From positions 40,207,242-40,271,241 of the forward strand of contig OX438743.1 of NCBI GenBank assembly GCA_949316235.1: 64,000 nucleotides of DNA, read 5' to 3'. Source of the stretch: Oegoconia quadripuncta (Eukaryota; Arthropoda; Insecta; Lepidoptera; Autostichidae). The notes below the pieces were generated by a model. That model was not told where the DNA came from. It made no database searches and was given only the letters and a program-made list of their open reading frames with translations. Positions 39,647 through 50,830 of this stretch are shown piece by piece; within the stretch, counting starts at the first letter, position 1; each line of letters starts with the position of its first letter. The position numbers and the translations under genes are program-made.

Positions 39647-40130
39647 ACCCGTGTCGCTATTGAAACGTGCAAATCGATAATTTCTTTCGGTGTAACACCC
39701 ACACTCGCCTTTTACGCCGAACACAAGCTGGTTAAAGGCTAGGTTCACAGGACAAGCTAACGCGCTTTTACGTTTTGTGCTACACAAAATATTTAGGCGA
39801 TATTCATCAGTCGTTTACATGAACGCGTGCTTATACGAACCAGTGAACTCGAATTAGCAAAACGCACGCTAAACGCTTTTCACCTGGGAGGGCCAGTCTT
39901 TATTTTCAAATGTCAGAAATTACACGGCACGGTAAAGTAACTTTTGCAGTAAAATCACGGCATAGTCAGTAGAAAATATTGTGTTGTGAAGAATATTACA
40001 ACGTTTACGCATTCCATACAAATTTTCAAATTCCAAATCATCGAAGTGAATAAACCGACTCTAGTGAAACTTTCTTTGTGATATAAGTCTAAAAAGTTAG
40101 ATTTTCTATACTAACAGTTTTTTATGTATC
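39647..40130. other. No gene seen
   Basis: GTTCACAGGACAAGCTAACG at ~39746 and ACGCTAAACGCTTTTCACCT at ~39867 look like worn inverted ends of a ~150-bp element; otherwise nothing. Confidence 0.3.
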
Positions 40131-40190
40131 CTCATCAGCCCGTAAACATCCCACTGCAGGGATATGGGCCTTCCCTCGTATATGACGGAC
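40131..40190 (-). mobile_element. SINE-B 3' fragment
   Basis: CCTCATCAGCCCGTAAACAT and CCCACTGCAGGGATATGGGC only. Confidence 0.8.
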
Positions 40191-40690
40191 AGTTGAGTTT
40201 GGGGACTTTTTTTTTGGATTTTTTATGTATAAATATTTGTATTTATTCAATTCAGTATTTTAGTTAGGTAAGTAATATACTTAATAAAATCTATAAGTTT
40301 TTATTAAGCTTTACTAAAATAAATAAAAGAGTAGGTACATTATGTAAACATAAATATACAAACATTTCACAACGACATGTTCGATGATTAATTTTCATAA
40401 GTTACTAGAATAACAGACAAATGCAATATCTTTTGTTTACTCTACATATTACTACCCTGCTTATGCATACCTACTTATAAAGTCTCATTGGAATTAATTT
40501 ATTAATCTCGGCCATTTTCAGCATAAACGCTCTAACAAAAAGAATTACAATATTTTTTTGTAATTTACATAATCCCACAATTAGCTACAAACCCATAAAC
40601 TTGGGGATACGAGATATAAATATAAACTTGCGGTTCATTTCATAACAGTCGGTCGTTTACTTGGATTATTAAATTAGTTTGGTTATCAAT

Positions 40691-40839
40691 GGTGTCGATT
40701 CGGATTACACCAACTAAACTAAACTAAAACCAGTTTTGGAGTGGTGCTGTCGCATCGTACTGTTACAGGGAGAACGAGACAGTACTCCTTTAAAACTGGC
40801 TTTAGTTTAGTTTAGTTGGTGTACATCCGAATCGACACC
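40691..40839. mobile_element. Palindromic element F5, copy 2
   Basis: Same structure as 35713-35862, GGTGTCGATTCGGATTACAC to GTACATCCGAATCGACACC. Confidence 0.85.
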
Positions 40840-40865
40840 ATTAACAATTTTACCCCATAATACAT

Positions 40866-41026
40866 TCGATTCGGATGTACACCAACTAAAACTAAACTAA
40901 AACCAGTTTTGGAGTGGTGCCGTCGCATCGTACTGTTCCAGGGAGAGTACTACTTTAAAACTGGTTTTAGTTTAGTTTACTTCAGTTCAGTTTAGTTTTT
41001 AGTTGGTGTACAACCGAATCGACACC
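40866..41026. mobile_element. Palindromic element F5, copy 3
   Basis: Left terminus shortened (starts TCGATTCGG); the right arm carries an extra TTCAGTTCAGTTTAG. Only 26 bp from copy 2, so the two form a tandem pair. Confidence 0.8.
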
Positions 41027-41196
41027 ACTATCTCCAAATTTGGAAACATTTGATCATTAACTTGCATCGATCATCTAACTATCCCTCAGACGAGATTTGG
41101 TCAGAGAATTATCCAGAGCAGGGGTGCGTTCAGGCACAAGATCATATTTTAACCGAATAAAATTTCTACTAGGGGCACCGGGAACGAGCGTTTTAG

Positions 41197-41263
41197 GCGG
41201 ACACCGATCGGTGCCAAAAAAACTTTTATACCGACAACACTCGCGGACACCGATCGGTGCCAA
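41197..41263. repeat. Two identical 21-bp palindromic sites 46 bp apart
   Basis: GCGGACACCGATCGGTGCCA plus A occurs at 41197 and again at 41243. Each has the 12-bp palindrome CACCGATCGGTG. Confidence 0.8.
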
Positions 41264-42632
41264 CGGACACCCGACTTTCAACTCTCAATTGTAATGATTA
41301 TAGAGTTCCAATTCCTTTGGACTGCGTTTGAACTTGTTCTCTATTAAATTCCGCATCCAATAATGTGCGCCATGTTATGTTAGCTATGATATTTAGTCTG
41401 TATTTGCGAAAATAATTTTTTTCTCTTTGGGTGGGAGTATAGGCATAGATTTCCAACTACTGTTTTTTATTAGAACGGGCTTAGAAACCTGCCATAGAGC
41501 TTCCAATTCTCATAACAATTTATTGAATTACCCGTTTCTTAAATTTTTGTGGAATATCGAATCACACACAAGTGTCATTAGATATTGACGGGGCGTCACA
41601 AATGGTAAACAGGAAATGTTATAAGACAGTTAAAATGTGAACAGGTTATTGTAGTCACGACATGTATTTCCATTTTATAGTTTAAATAAAATAAAACCAA
41701 CCACAGATCATATTTAACACAAACTGTCACAAATTTCTTTGAAAACAACTATCAAAAGCCGGTTAATTATATATAACTCACTACCGATGTGCCCAACTTA
41801 CTGGTCACGTTTGTGGTTTGTAGTTTTCACAATTGTCAACCGGTGAATACCATTGAAGTTTAATTTCGGTGCTACTATAATCGCATTGTAAAATTATCAC
41901 ATAATTTAATTTACGTCTAGTGTTAGTGCATGAACACACCCCAGAGTGTATGTCAAATAATCTCAAGTAATCTGTTAGCAGCCGTTCTAAAAGGTTTTCG
42001 ATATTATTTTGACAACTAATTACAAAATAACTAATAAAATAAGAATAAAAGTGATTTCCATGCCAATGGGTAGTGGGTAAACAGTATTGTAACACGGTAA
42101 CACCAGTCAATGTTATTGACCAATGAACGCCTATTGCAAGCGCCTGAAGTTGCATTCGTAGCGGTCACTCATTGATTCATTTCGTTCTGTCTTCCTTCAA
42201 GCTTCACTCACTGCAAGTACTGCATAGGTACGTTTCGTTCTCTGCATTCATTTCATCCTTCATTCAACGCATCTCATTCGCTCGCTCACACATATTCGTT
42301 TGTCGTTTTGTGTTTCGTTCGTACCTATCGCGCGTTTTCGTATCGTATTTTGTCACTATTTTCGTTGTCACTGCAGTTTCGTAAATTGATTCAAAATCTG
42401 CGACTCTAAACAAATAGGTACGATTGGATTAACGCCGGTGCTGATTTTAGAATGACGATTACTACCTTCTACTGTTTATTTATGGCCCAGTTTGCTTTCT
42501 GAGCGGTCGTGTTGTTGGGCTATTTTCGTATTATACCGGACGCGCCACGGGACAATTGTGCGCATTTATCCACAAAGTTTTGAATTATAAAGGATTTATT
42601 CTGTGATGGTGATCGCGTGGTAGGCCGTGAAG
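41264..42632. promoter_or_regulatory. Upstream region of the 42.6-kb gene
   Basis: About 1.3 kb free of recognised repeats, unusual in this window. From ~42150 the base composition shifts (many TTCGTT and TTCATTC words), and GGACGCGCCACGGGACAATT at 42538 is CpG-rich. The transcription start is not resolved; this is where the promoter and 5' UTR should be. Confidence 0.4.
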
Positions 42633-42759
42633 ATGTCAACGGCAGCGACACCGACGTCCGCTGAGTCCCCGGGGCTGGTGGCGCTCGATGATCGTGATGC
42701 TGAGCCTAGGACGCCGATGAGGCGCCTCGGCTCTACCAGGAAACTTGCAGCTTTTAACA
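42633..42759 (+). CDS. First coding exon of an unrecognised gene
   Basis: ATG (42633) in context GTGAAGATGT, 42 codons plus 1 nt, then a consensus donor GTAAGT. The peptide MSTAATPTSAESPGLVALDD, then RDAEPRTPMRRLGSTRKLAA and FN, is rich in Ser/Thr/Pro and Ala, then basic, as in a disordered N-terminus with phosphorylation-type TPMRRL and STRKL motifs. High GC against an AT-rich background, and a clear donor, argue for a real exon. No phase 1 acceptor exon was recognised in the remaining 21 kb. I cannot name the product. Confidence 0.6.
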
Positions 42760-43102
42760 GTAAGTCTTTAGAATTATAGATCAACCATTTAATAAAATTA
42801 CAAATTGTACGGGATGCAGTAGCGGAGCAAAAATTCTAGATAGGGCGCAAAGAAAGGCAGAACATTTTTGCTAAACTAAACTGATTTTGAACGGTGGGTC
42901 AGTGTCGATAATGGGGTCCCAAAAACTTAGAAACACTTTGCACTGGAAGGCTTCTACTACTTAACGACACGCTAACCGAATTTAGGGCTATCATGGCCCA
43001 TCATCTATTTACAACCACCCGAGGTAGAAGCTTGCTATCTCCGTCATGCCATATTTTAGGAAATGAGAAACATACAATTTCTATTAAGTTGGAGTAAAAA
43101 AT

Positions 43103-43295
43103 AAATATTTCTGTCAGTAACACTAAGTTATCTAGTCCCAAACTAGGCAACTCCATAGAACTCAGACTAGTAGATGAACATAAGAACTTGTATTTGTATT
43201 TATAACAACCATTTACCCCTAGTGGGTTTTGTACTATTGGTTTCCAAGGCAAAGCATACAGACATACCCATTTGACCAATGTTGACAGTAAGGGC
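43103..43295 (-). mobile_element. Old SINE-C copy
   Basis: AATAAATATTTCTGTCAGTA, TATCTAGTCCCAAACTAGGC and ACAACCATTTACCCCTAGTG follow the SINE-C order; the head is badly worn. Confidence 0.65.
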
Positions 43296-43814
43296 CATGC
43301 TACCTTCTGGATTAGACATAAGACAACCTGACAAAAGGAAACTTCGAAGTTATTCATTCATCAATGTTGGAATTTTAACTGTTCCATTGTCAAGTCACAA
43401 TTAGAAAACATTTTTTTGTGATAATGACGTTTAAAATGTTATTAGCAACAAAATAGATAATGAAAAAACTTTTAGGCCCTTGACCATGGACCGATGTTTA
43501 CTTATTTACTGTAGTACATTAACAGTAGTAGGTACATTATATTATACTTCAATGGTTTAGCTGTACAGTTCTTATTCTACCAATTACAATGTTAATGATA
43601 GAAGTGTTTGACTTGGGAGATGAAATAAAGAGATGAATTAAATTTAAAAAAATGAATGATAAAGGAATGAAAAATCAGACAGTGATTTTAATTTTCTCTA
43701 GCCTCAATATACTACACGGTCAAATCCTATCCGATCAGTTCAGCCCATTGTGTTTCGGAGAGTTTGATTTCCCCCAAATGAATAATAATGTTTTAGCATA
43801 CCTATTCAAGCATA

Positions 43815-43972
43815 TTGGTTGGTGGTAGGGCATTTTAAATGTCCGCCTGGATAGCTACCACCATCGCATCTAAATCTGCCGCCAAGCAGCAATGTTAATA
43901 GCATTGTTGTGTTCCGGTTGTCAGAGATAAGATAGCCAGTCCCCCAAATGTGTGGGGTTTAAAAAAAAAAAA
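43815..43972 (+). mobile_element. SINE-A copy, truncated at both ends
   Basis: TTGGTTGGTGGTAGGGCATT to CCCCCAAATGTGTGGGGTTT, then directly poly-A. Confidence 0.85.
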
Positions 43973-44077
43973 TATACTTAACACATTCAACTTAAAAAGT
44001 TTTCATGTCAACTACTCGATTTATTGAGTAAATTAAATCATTATTGATTTTCTCAGCACCAAGATATTCATAAAATA

Positions 44078-44200
44078 TTTGGCCTCACCACTTTGTCAGA
44101 ATTTAATTTATTCATAAAATATGTGATAAACTATAATTATATATCTTTGGCCTCACCACTTTGTCAGAATTTAATTTGTTCATAGAATATCTGATAAATG
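44078..44200. repeat. Short tandem duplication (~68 bp unit)
   Basis: TTGGCCTCACCACTTTGTCA followed by GAATTTAATTTATTCATA occurs twice, starting at about 44080 and 44148. Confidence 0.75.
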
Positions 44201-44566
44201 AGCAGGGTAATATAATATTTCTTATGCATTTGAACAGTATCAAATAAACCAGTTTCTTGCGAAGTAGATGCTAAACATAGAAGCATTTAAAGAAGGACCT
44301 CCCACCACACCCCATAAAAAGCAACTATATTTGGTACATCAGTTTTATTATATCATCTATTGTCCACACAGGTTACTATCAATGCCTTCTAATTTTGAAT
44401 TACAACAATGCTTTTTAAATATTATTATGTCACACTGTGCTTAGAACAATGTACCCAGGTAAGTACATAATAATATGGTATGATACTGCCACAGACAATT
44501 TATTTCATCCATAAACATTACTCGTAAGTATTTTGACTTTGAAGTTTTTATGGCTTTGGCTATCTC

Positions 44567-44800
44567 ATGAAAAAGACCAGCTCTCCTAACTGTGAGGTGT
44601 GTGGTATTGTGGATGATGTGCACCATATATTGGTGGAATGTGTCTGGAATGAGCACCAACGAAACACACTGATGATGGAACAGAAGCTAAATACACTAGA
44701 GGGGGGAATATTCCATGAGATCCTAGCTCATCCAAAATCTAATGCTGCCAGGAGTCTATTTGCCTTTGTGAAGTCATCAGTGTCTCGCTAGAATTAGATT
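44567..44800 (+). pseudogene. LINE ORF2 C-terminal fragment with CxxC..H..C motif
   Basis: PNCEVCGIVDDVHHILVECV is the Cys/His block found at the end of R1/Jockey-type reverse transcriptase proteins. It then runs to KSSVSR and a stop. No RT domain upstream. Confidence 0.6.
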
Positions 44801-45129
44801 TAAATAGATTAAGTCAGTAAGACGTACGATGGGACTGTCGTATAACCTTTGTATAAAAGTCCCTAAATCAAAATTAGAAAAAAAAGTTTTTATTTTATTA
44901 TAATATATTTTTTCTTATTATTTTTTTGACAATGACTGTTACTGGTAGGCTCGTTCGAGCCATTGGCCTGACCTCCAGATATGAATTCTTCCGGTGTCTA
45001 CTTTGCCATTTTGCAATAAATATAAATAAATATTTCAGACAGTTACACCAATCATCTACATAACTTATGACAAAAATATTCAAAGTATTCGTAATGCAGT
45101 TGCATCACTATTCCTTTTCTATTAGGGAA

Positions 45130-45260
45130 GTTAAGCTACGTTTGTCACTTGACGAAGTTAAGGTCCTTGGATGGGTGAGTTTGTCCACATAGTGGATTGT
45201 GAGAAGGCTGTGCTGCAGTAGTGGAGATGTAAGGTTATTGATGTGACAAGAAATAATTTT
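45130..45260 (+). repeat. 5S-like fragment
   Basis: GACGAAGTTAAGGTCCTTGG and ATGGGTGAG match parts of the 5S internal promoter, with a middle segment missing. Probably a relative of the SINE at 27605-28075. Confidence 0.4.
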
Positions 45261-45885
45261 CATGGTCAATGGATTTTTTGTAGACTATCCTGCTAAAACA
45301 GAAGGTAATACACAAACAATCCCATACTAAAACCGAACTGGGACCTCTTATGATATAGCCAAAATCTATAACCACTGATGGATGAGATTGTACAATCTGA
45401 AACAGATAAGCCCAGCATAATACAATCTAAAGTTTCTCAGGAAATAATGAATATTTTTCAATAGTAGACTTCTGGTATATTGTTGTGCTCAGTAATTGCT
45501 GCAAGTATTTAAAAGATTATCCAAAAACGTCGGTGAGTTCCTGAGAAAACTTAATTTGTATTATACAGGCCTGTATAGGTTACTCTGTTTCAGACTGTAC
45601 TCTCCCACTAATATCATAATAAACGCGAATGTTTCGTTGTTTAGATAGATGATTGGTGCTCCATCCAATCATGCTATTCAAAATTCAGTCCAGTCGAACA
45701 GTTTTGACGCCATTACGCCCTTTCGAAGTTCCGCATTATTGAAATTTAGTTCTGTAGAAGTTTAACCCTATCGAAATTACGTCTCTCGAACGTGCCTGTC
45801 TAAGTTTGGACTTAGTATAACGTCTGGACGAATTTGAATGAAGATATAGAGAATGTCTTGGATTAATATTTATAGGGTACTAGCG
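45261..45885. other. No gene seen
   Basis: Between 45660 and 45850 there is a series of short TTCGAA/TCGAAC words spaced 25-40 bp apart that looks like a diverged repeat. Nothing coding. Confidence 0.3.
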
Positions 45886-46080
45886 CAGTTGCCCGCGACT
45901 TCGTTCACGTGAAACTTATCATCAAAATTGGTTCAGCAATAAAAATTGCCTATATGTTAATTCAGGTCCTAATCTGTCTACCGACCAAATTGCATCCAAA
46001 TCCGTCCAGCCGTTTAGGCGTGAAGAGGTAACAAACACATGCAAACTTTCGCATTTCTAATATTAGTTAGGATTAATATC
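45886..46080 (+). repeat. Dispersed repeat (TTTCGCATTTCTAATATTAG end)
   Basis: GCCCGCGACTTCGTTCACGT, AATTGGTTCAGCAATAAAAA, CATCCAAATCCGTCCAGCCG and CTTTCGCATTTCTAATATTA. A common insect dispersed repeat; a close copy is at 51850. Confidence 0.6.
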
Positions 46081-46384
46081 TGAAAAAATTAATTCCGCGG
46101 TATAATAAGTTGATTACACGCAGGCGGAGCTGCGGCAGCCTAGTTTACGATATTATCAGATGTACAAGAAAGTATACCTATTACGACCCCATAATTATAA
46201 ATTGTAGGATTTCAAAATTTTATACCCAATGTTTCAAAAATTACACTGGGGTCTTGCACTTACCTTCCTCTTTCAAAGTGTTCGAATTATTTAAACAATA
46301 TATGAAAATAAAATATTTAAACAAAAAATTATTTAGACCTTCAGACATTACATTTTATTGATTGGATTTATTATTACTTACTAG

Positions 46385-46830
46385 CGATCTGCCCCTGCTT
46401 CGCACGGGTGCAATTACTTTCTACAAATACATATAATATGCATGTATTATACATAAACGAAGATTTTCTTTAAATTGTAGTGAAAATCGTATGGACTTCC
46501 GTTGTGCAGTTTAGAACAAATATGCGCGCAAACAGACGGAGATAGCGACTTTGATTTAGAGACTAGTTATGGCGAAGATTTGTGTTGTTTATCTTCGTTA
46601 TTGCAAGAGGTTATTGAACTTGAAATGTTTATATGTAGATGTACCTACTAAGTTTTTCCTTTCAAAATTTGCAAAAATTAGAACCATTTTCTGTTTACCT
46701 AGGAGCTGAAAGTTTGCATACTCATTAAGTAAGTTCTGATGATAATATATTTATATGAAAGACATGACCTGATGCTGCAGCCAGGATCGTCTCCTCACGA
46801 GGGGAACTCATATTAATTGCACGGATACGC
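46385..46830. other. Diverged repeat and AT-rich DNA
   Basis: AGCGATCTGCCCCTGCTTCG at 46384 resembles the start of the repeat at 45886. The pair GGATCGTCTCCTCACGAGGGGA (46783) and GGATTGTCTCCCTAAGAGGG (46880) is a local imperfect duplication. No gene. Confidence 0.35.
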
Positions 46831-47036
46831 TGTTAGTTTATATAGTTACAATTTCCGGGAAGTCCCGATTTTGCAGCTAGGATTGTCTCCCTAAGAGGGA
46901 TCTCCTCTACTATTAATAGCCCAGATAAGAAATTTCTTATGTACATGTACAGACTAGAATAATATGTGATGATTTTAAAAGTAATACTTAATACCAAAAG
47001 TAAGTTATATACGAACTTATTATATATTAAGATATA

Positions 47037-47382
47037 CAGGGTGTCCAGGAAATAATGGTCCAACTTATAACTATCGATAGCCCACACCATGACCTCCCTA
47101 ATCACCAATTTTAGCTTTAGTAAAAATATCATGGGTTTCGAGATATTCTACGTTTTTTTATTTTTGGAAATTTTACCACCTGTGATAGGTTTTTTCATGC
47201 CATTTCTGCAAATGACGTCATTTATTGATGCAGTTTTTTTCATATTCTCAGAGTATAGTTAGGCTACCACACACAATAGTAAAAAATTGATATTTTTACT
47301 AAAGCTAAAATTGGTGATTAGGGAGATCATGGTGTGGGCTATCGATAGTTATAGGTTGGACCATTATTTCCTGGACACCCTG
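47037..47382. mobile_element. 346-bp TA-flanked foldback with 94-bp arms
   Basis: CAGGGTGTCCAGGAAATAAT starts the left arm (47037-47130); the right arm 47289-47382 is its near-perfect reverse complement. TA on both sides. A 158-bp loop without ORF. Confidence 0.9.
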
Positions 47383-48339
47383 TATAATAAGTTTGTATAA
47401 CACTTATAATATTAAGATATACTTATCTATATAAATCTATTATTACCTTTATCATTCAAGTCTTATTTCACTCAAACTCAAACTGCATATTCTCAAGAAA
47501 TATTTTTATCTGACTAATATCAGATTATTACTAGAGATGAATTGCATGCCATGAAAACAAAAAAATTCCATGTTGATCTTCATTATCATTGTCAGATTAC
47601 TATCTGTTTTGTCTCTGATAAGTCACATGCTCCGGTGATACCACAGTGAGCCTCAGTCAACAGTGTCACTGGTTGTCTGCAATGTTTATACTTTGAGGAC
47701 ATCCAGTGGCGGGATCCTTAGATACCCATGTTATCTCTGTTGTCATCTTTTGTGATAATTACCAAGGTGCAGCTTAAAGGATTACCAAATGCGCTCCAAA
47801 GGTAAGTGTCCGAGCAATTTTTTGTTATGTCACTTATTTCAGAAACCTCCTGAGAGACTGTGTTAATAATAATATCACCATTTTTATATGTTAGATTTTT
47901 AAATACTTATATTGTTATTCAATTTTTGTGACCACATCAGCTCTCACGTTTAAATAATGTTTGTATTCGCGATAAAATATCTTGGAATATTTTTAGATAA
48001 AGTTGTGGGAATTGCCTATCAACCGTTCTATTTTGCTATTGTTTGATATTTACCAGCTGGTCGGGTGTTTACAGCGTAGTGTTGGGCGTTGGGCATGGTT
48101 TACCGCGAATTCCGACAACGTAGGTTAAAATGTGCTCGCTGAAATGTGGCGGATGGTAGGGCCGAACACTCAACACTTACAATAAATAATAGTAAACCAA
48201 ACATTAATTATATCTCAGTAGGTAGGTATATGTATTATGTTTAATGTATAAGTTTATTATTCGTTGTAGTATTTTTTCATTTGCACACAATTTGCTACTA
48301 AACCCCAAAACTCCGTTTCCTACTTCAGTGCTCAGGTTG
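47383..48339. other. No gene confirmed
   Basis: AT-rich, no repeats recognised. GATTACCAAATGCGCTCCAA followed by AGGTAAGTGT at ~47778-47808 would allow a mini first exon but has no support. Confidence 0.3.
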
Positions 48340-48450
48340 AATAGAAGAGATCTCTTAAAGAGATAAGTCCACCTTTGTACATGACCTATTGTTTGTACTC
48401 TGTTATGCGTGTCTGTTATATGTAATTTGGTGCAATAAAGAATATTAATA
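48340..48450 (+). mobile_element. LINE 3' UTR fragment (AGAGATAAGTCCACCTTTG)
   Basis: GAGATCTCTTAAAGAGATAA, GTCCACCTTTGTACATGACC and GTGCAATAAAGAATATT. Same end as at 7855. Confidence 0.65.
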
Positions 48451-48539
48451 TACATTGGTCATCAAATAAATCGGCCCGCCAAATAAATAATTATACAAAT
48501 TCCTATATTTCTGAGTTTAGAAACTAGTTAGTAACTCGA

Positions 48540-48855
48540 ACAGTACACAGTACAGTAACCGATACACTTCTCGCCGAAAATAAAATTTCCATCCACATCA
48601 CCTGGATGAGTGGAAGTCTACCACTGTACGTTTCTCAAGAAACTTCTTACCACGTACGACCACCCTGTGGAACGGACTTCCGGCAGCGGTATTCCCGAAC
48701 GAGTACCTTCAAGAAACGAGCCTACACCTTCCTCAAAGGCCGGCAACGCATCTGTGACCCTTTTGGTGTTGCGGGTATCCATGGGCGGCGGTGATTGCTT
48801 TCCGTCAGGTGACCGGCATGCTCGCTTGCCGCCCTCTCATATATAAAAAAAAAAA
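48540..48855 (+). pseudogene. LINE ORF C-terminus and 3' end (CR1/Jockey-like)
   Basis: In split frames it reads LWNGLPAAVFPNEY..., then [20 protein letters not shown], and VAGIHGRR, then CATGCTCGCTTGCCGCCCTC and poly-A. Best copy of the family also at 30693 and 58350. Confidence 0.7.
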
Positions 48856-49033
48856 AAACTATACCGACGTTAATAAAATTTTCACTTTTCTACAGCCAGT
48901 ATGTCACCAACTAAAATTATGTACGAGAAATTTCCTTTACATGACTAAGTATTACCAGAAACTTGATTTAATTGAATTTCTGGCAATAATTATTCATGCA
49001 AAGGAAGTTTCGATTTTTCGATGACCAGTAACA

Positions 49034-49290
49034 CAGGGTGAAATTTAATTAGTGTAATTCCTCTTTACTGGTGACTCCACTACTGATTACGAACAACTCT
49101 CCACTATGCCATAATATAACCGAATTCAGCCGAAAATTGATGGTTTTCGTACTAAAGGTGGTTTCACAATGGTTTACCTTCTTTTGTTTGACCGAATTCG
49201 ACTTTGGTTCCTTGGGTAAAGTTGATCGTGCGATCGTTGAGAGTGGCATCACCAGTTAATGAGAATTACACGATAATCAAATTCACCTTG
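49034..49290. mobile_element. CAGGGTGAATT foldback element, complete copy
   Basis: CAGGGTGAAATTTAATTAGT and GATAATCAAATTCACCTTG termini. The arms pair via TTACTGGTGACTCCACTACT and GAGTGGCATCACCAGTTAAT. The ORFs on both strands are element-derived. Confidence 0.8.
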
Positions 49291-49344
49291 TAAATAAACT
49301 TGCAGGTCACATAAGGCGCCTCCGCAAAGTCAGTAATTCATTCA

Positions 49345-49750
49345 AAGGGTTATGTATACGCTTTTTCAATAAGGTGCCAGTTGATATACAAAATCTTCCT
49401 CTCAATAAATTTAAAGATACTATTAAACAGAAACTTATTAACAAAGCATTTTATAAAATATCAGACTATTTAGATGATAATCAGATCGTTCGCATGCCAG
49501 GCTATTTTACAATTAATAATTTATGTAAGTTTTAATATTAAAAAAAACCTTTTTGTAATATAAAAACCTTTATGTAAAATCAGAGCCTGATTTTAAAAGA
49601 GCAACCCTTCGAGTTTCTTGCTTGTTCTTCTAAGGGAATATTGCATTTTAAACAAGCAGTAGCTTAAAAAATGTAAAATTTACTATGTAAAATTGACCAT
49701 TTTAAGTGTAATCTGTGTACCTACAAAATAAAGCATCTTTGACTTTGATA
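49345..49750 (+). pseudogene. LINE ORF end and 3' UTR, best copy
   Basis: After a frameshift reads LFNKVPVDIQNLPLNKFKDT, then IKQKLINKAFYKISDYLDDN. The 3' UTR has AAAAGAGCAACCCTTCGAGT, TTCTTGCTTGTTCTTCTAAG and AAAATAAAGCATCTTTGA. The protein tail is typical of Jockey/CR1-like elements. Confidence 0.7.
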
Positions 49751-49930
49751 TAAAAGGCAACGCCTGTTCAACTTGGAAAACTACATGTTTCTCTCTAATC
49801 TCTAAAATAGGATAAACTGAAGTCGCTATCCGCAGCTGTCTGATTGCGCGTTGTTTTAATATACGCAACGGATTTTGATACATATTTTATTTTGACATCC
49901 ACGCGGACGATGTCGCGGGCCCAAAGCTAG

Positions 49931-50175
49931 TTTTTTTTTTATGCACGAAGGGTTCGCACTTGACCTCAATCACACCTGATGTTAAGTTTAGATGAGGTCG
50001 AAGGTGGAAGCGTACTGACCCGAAAATCCCAACACATTTGGGGGACTGGCTATCTTATCTCTGACAACCGGAACACAACAATGCTATTATAACATTGCTG
50101 CTTGACGGCAGATTTAGATAAGATGGTGGTAGCTAGCCAGGCGGACATTTAATATGCCCTACCACCAACTAAACT
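49931..50175 (-). mobile_element. SINE-A copy, head missing
   Basis: T tract and ATGCACGAAGGGTTCGCACT to GCCCTACCACCAACTAAAC. Confidence 0.85.
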
Positions 50176-50608
50176 AGTTTTACATATAAGTATACATATT
50201 TACAAACAGCATCCAAATAAAACACATATGAAGGTTAGGTGTAAACAAATTCTTTATCTGGATAAGACAGACAATATACAATTTGGGACGTTACCTCATA
50301 CGTCACCATACTTGCCTCACTATTTAATCCTTATGTTCGGTCTACTTCTAGTATTAAGTATGTCAGTTTAACCTATTTCGGAATATTTTTTGCGGTCGAA
50401 TGTTTATCCAAAGGCCGGATCTGAAACGACAACGTGCGGCCATTACCCGATAGGAAGTTGTTGCATAAATTTGTGCATTGATTACATACTTTCGGAGCGA
50501 GATTGATCGCACATTGCACCTATATCTGGAACATTTTGCAGTTTATCTGTCTTATATATAAATTGCATATTTCTTTATTACACCAGAACACCTTACATTA
50601 CATTTGAC
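50176..50608. other. No gene seen
   Basis: Unique-looking sequence, GC moderate at 50400-50530 (GCCGGATCTGAAACGACAAC). No ORF or splice signals of note. Confidence 0.3.
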
Positions 50609-50830
50609 GACTTGTTTGGTGTAGTGGTTAGACACGCTGACTGTTATACCAAAAGGTCGTGGCTTCGAATCCCGCTAGGTGCATATGGCTTTATGATGAA
50701 TACGGACTGTGTACCCGAGTTATGGATGATTTTCATTTATATTATGGATTTATTTACAAAAAAATATATATATTTGTGTAGTATATCAACCATCTGGTAT
50801 CCATAACACAAGCCTAGTTGTTTAGTGTGG
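50609..50830 (+). mobile_element. SINE-C copy, full length
   Basis: GACTTGTTTGGTGTAGTGGT, box B GGCTTCGAATCCCGC, body AATACGGACTGTGTACCCGA and end ATCTGGTATCCATAACACAA. Confidence 0.85.

Noticed and set aside
41805..42155. 116-codon minus-strand frame
   Set aside because: No family motif, composition like the non-coding surroundings, no splice or promoter support; it lies in the upstream region of the plus-strand gene.
43001..43357. 118-codon minus-strand frame
   Set aside because: Overlaps an old SINE-C copy and lacks any recognisable domain.
47788..47801. Alternative first exon (ATGCGCTCCAAAG followed by GTAAGT)
   Set aside because: Only signals, no coding length; such matches are expected by chance.
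50609..50690. tRNA gene
   Set aside because: The A and B boxes belong to a SINE-C head; several copies with the same body exist and cloverleaf pairing is poor.
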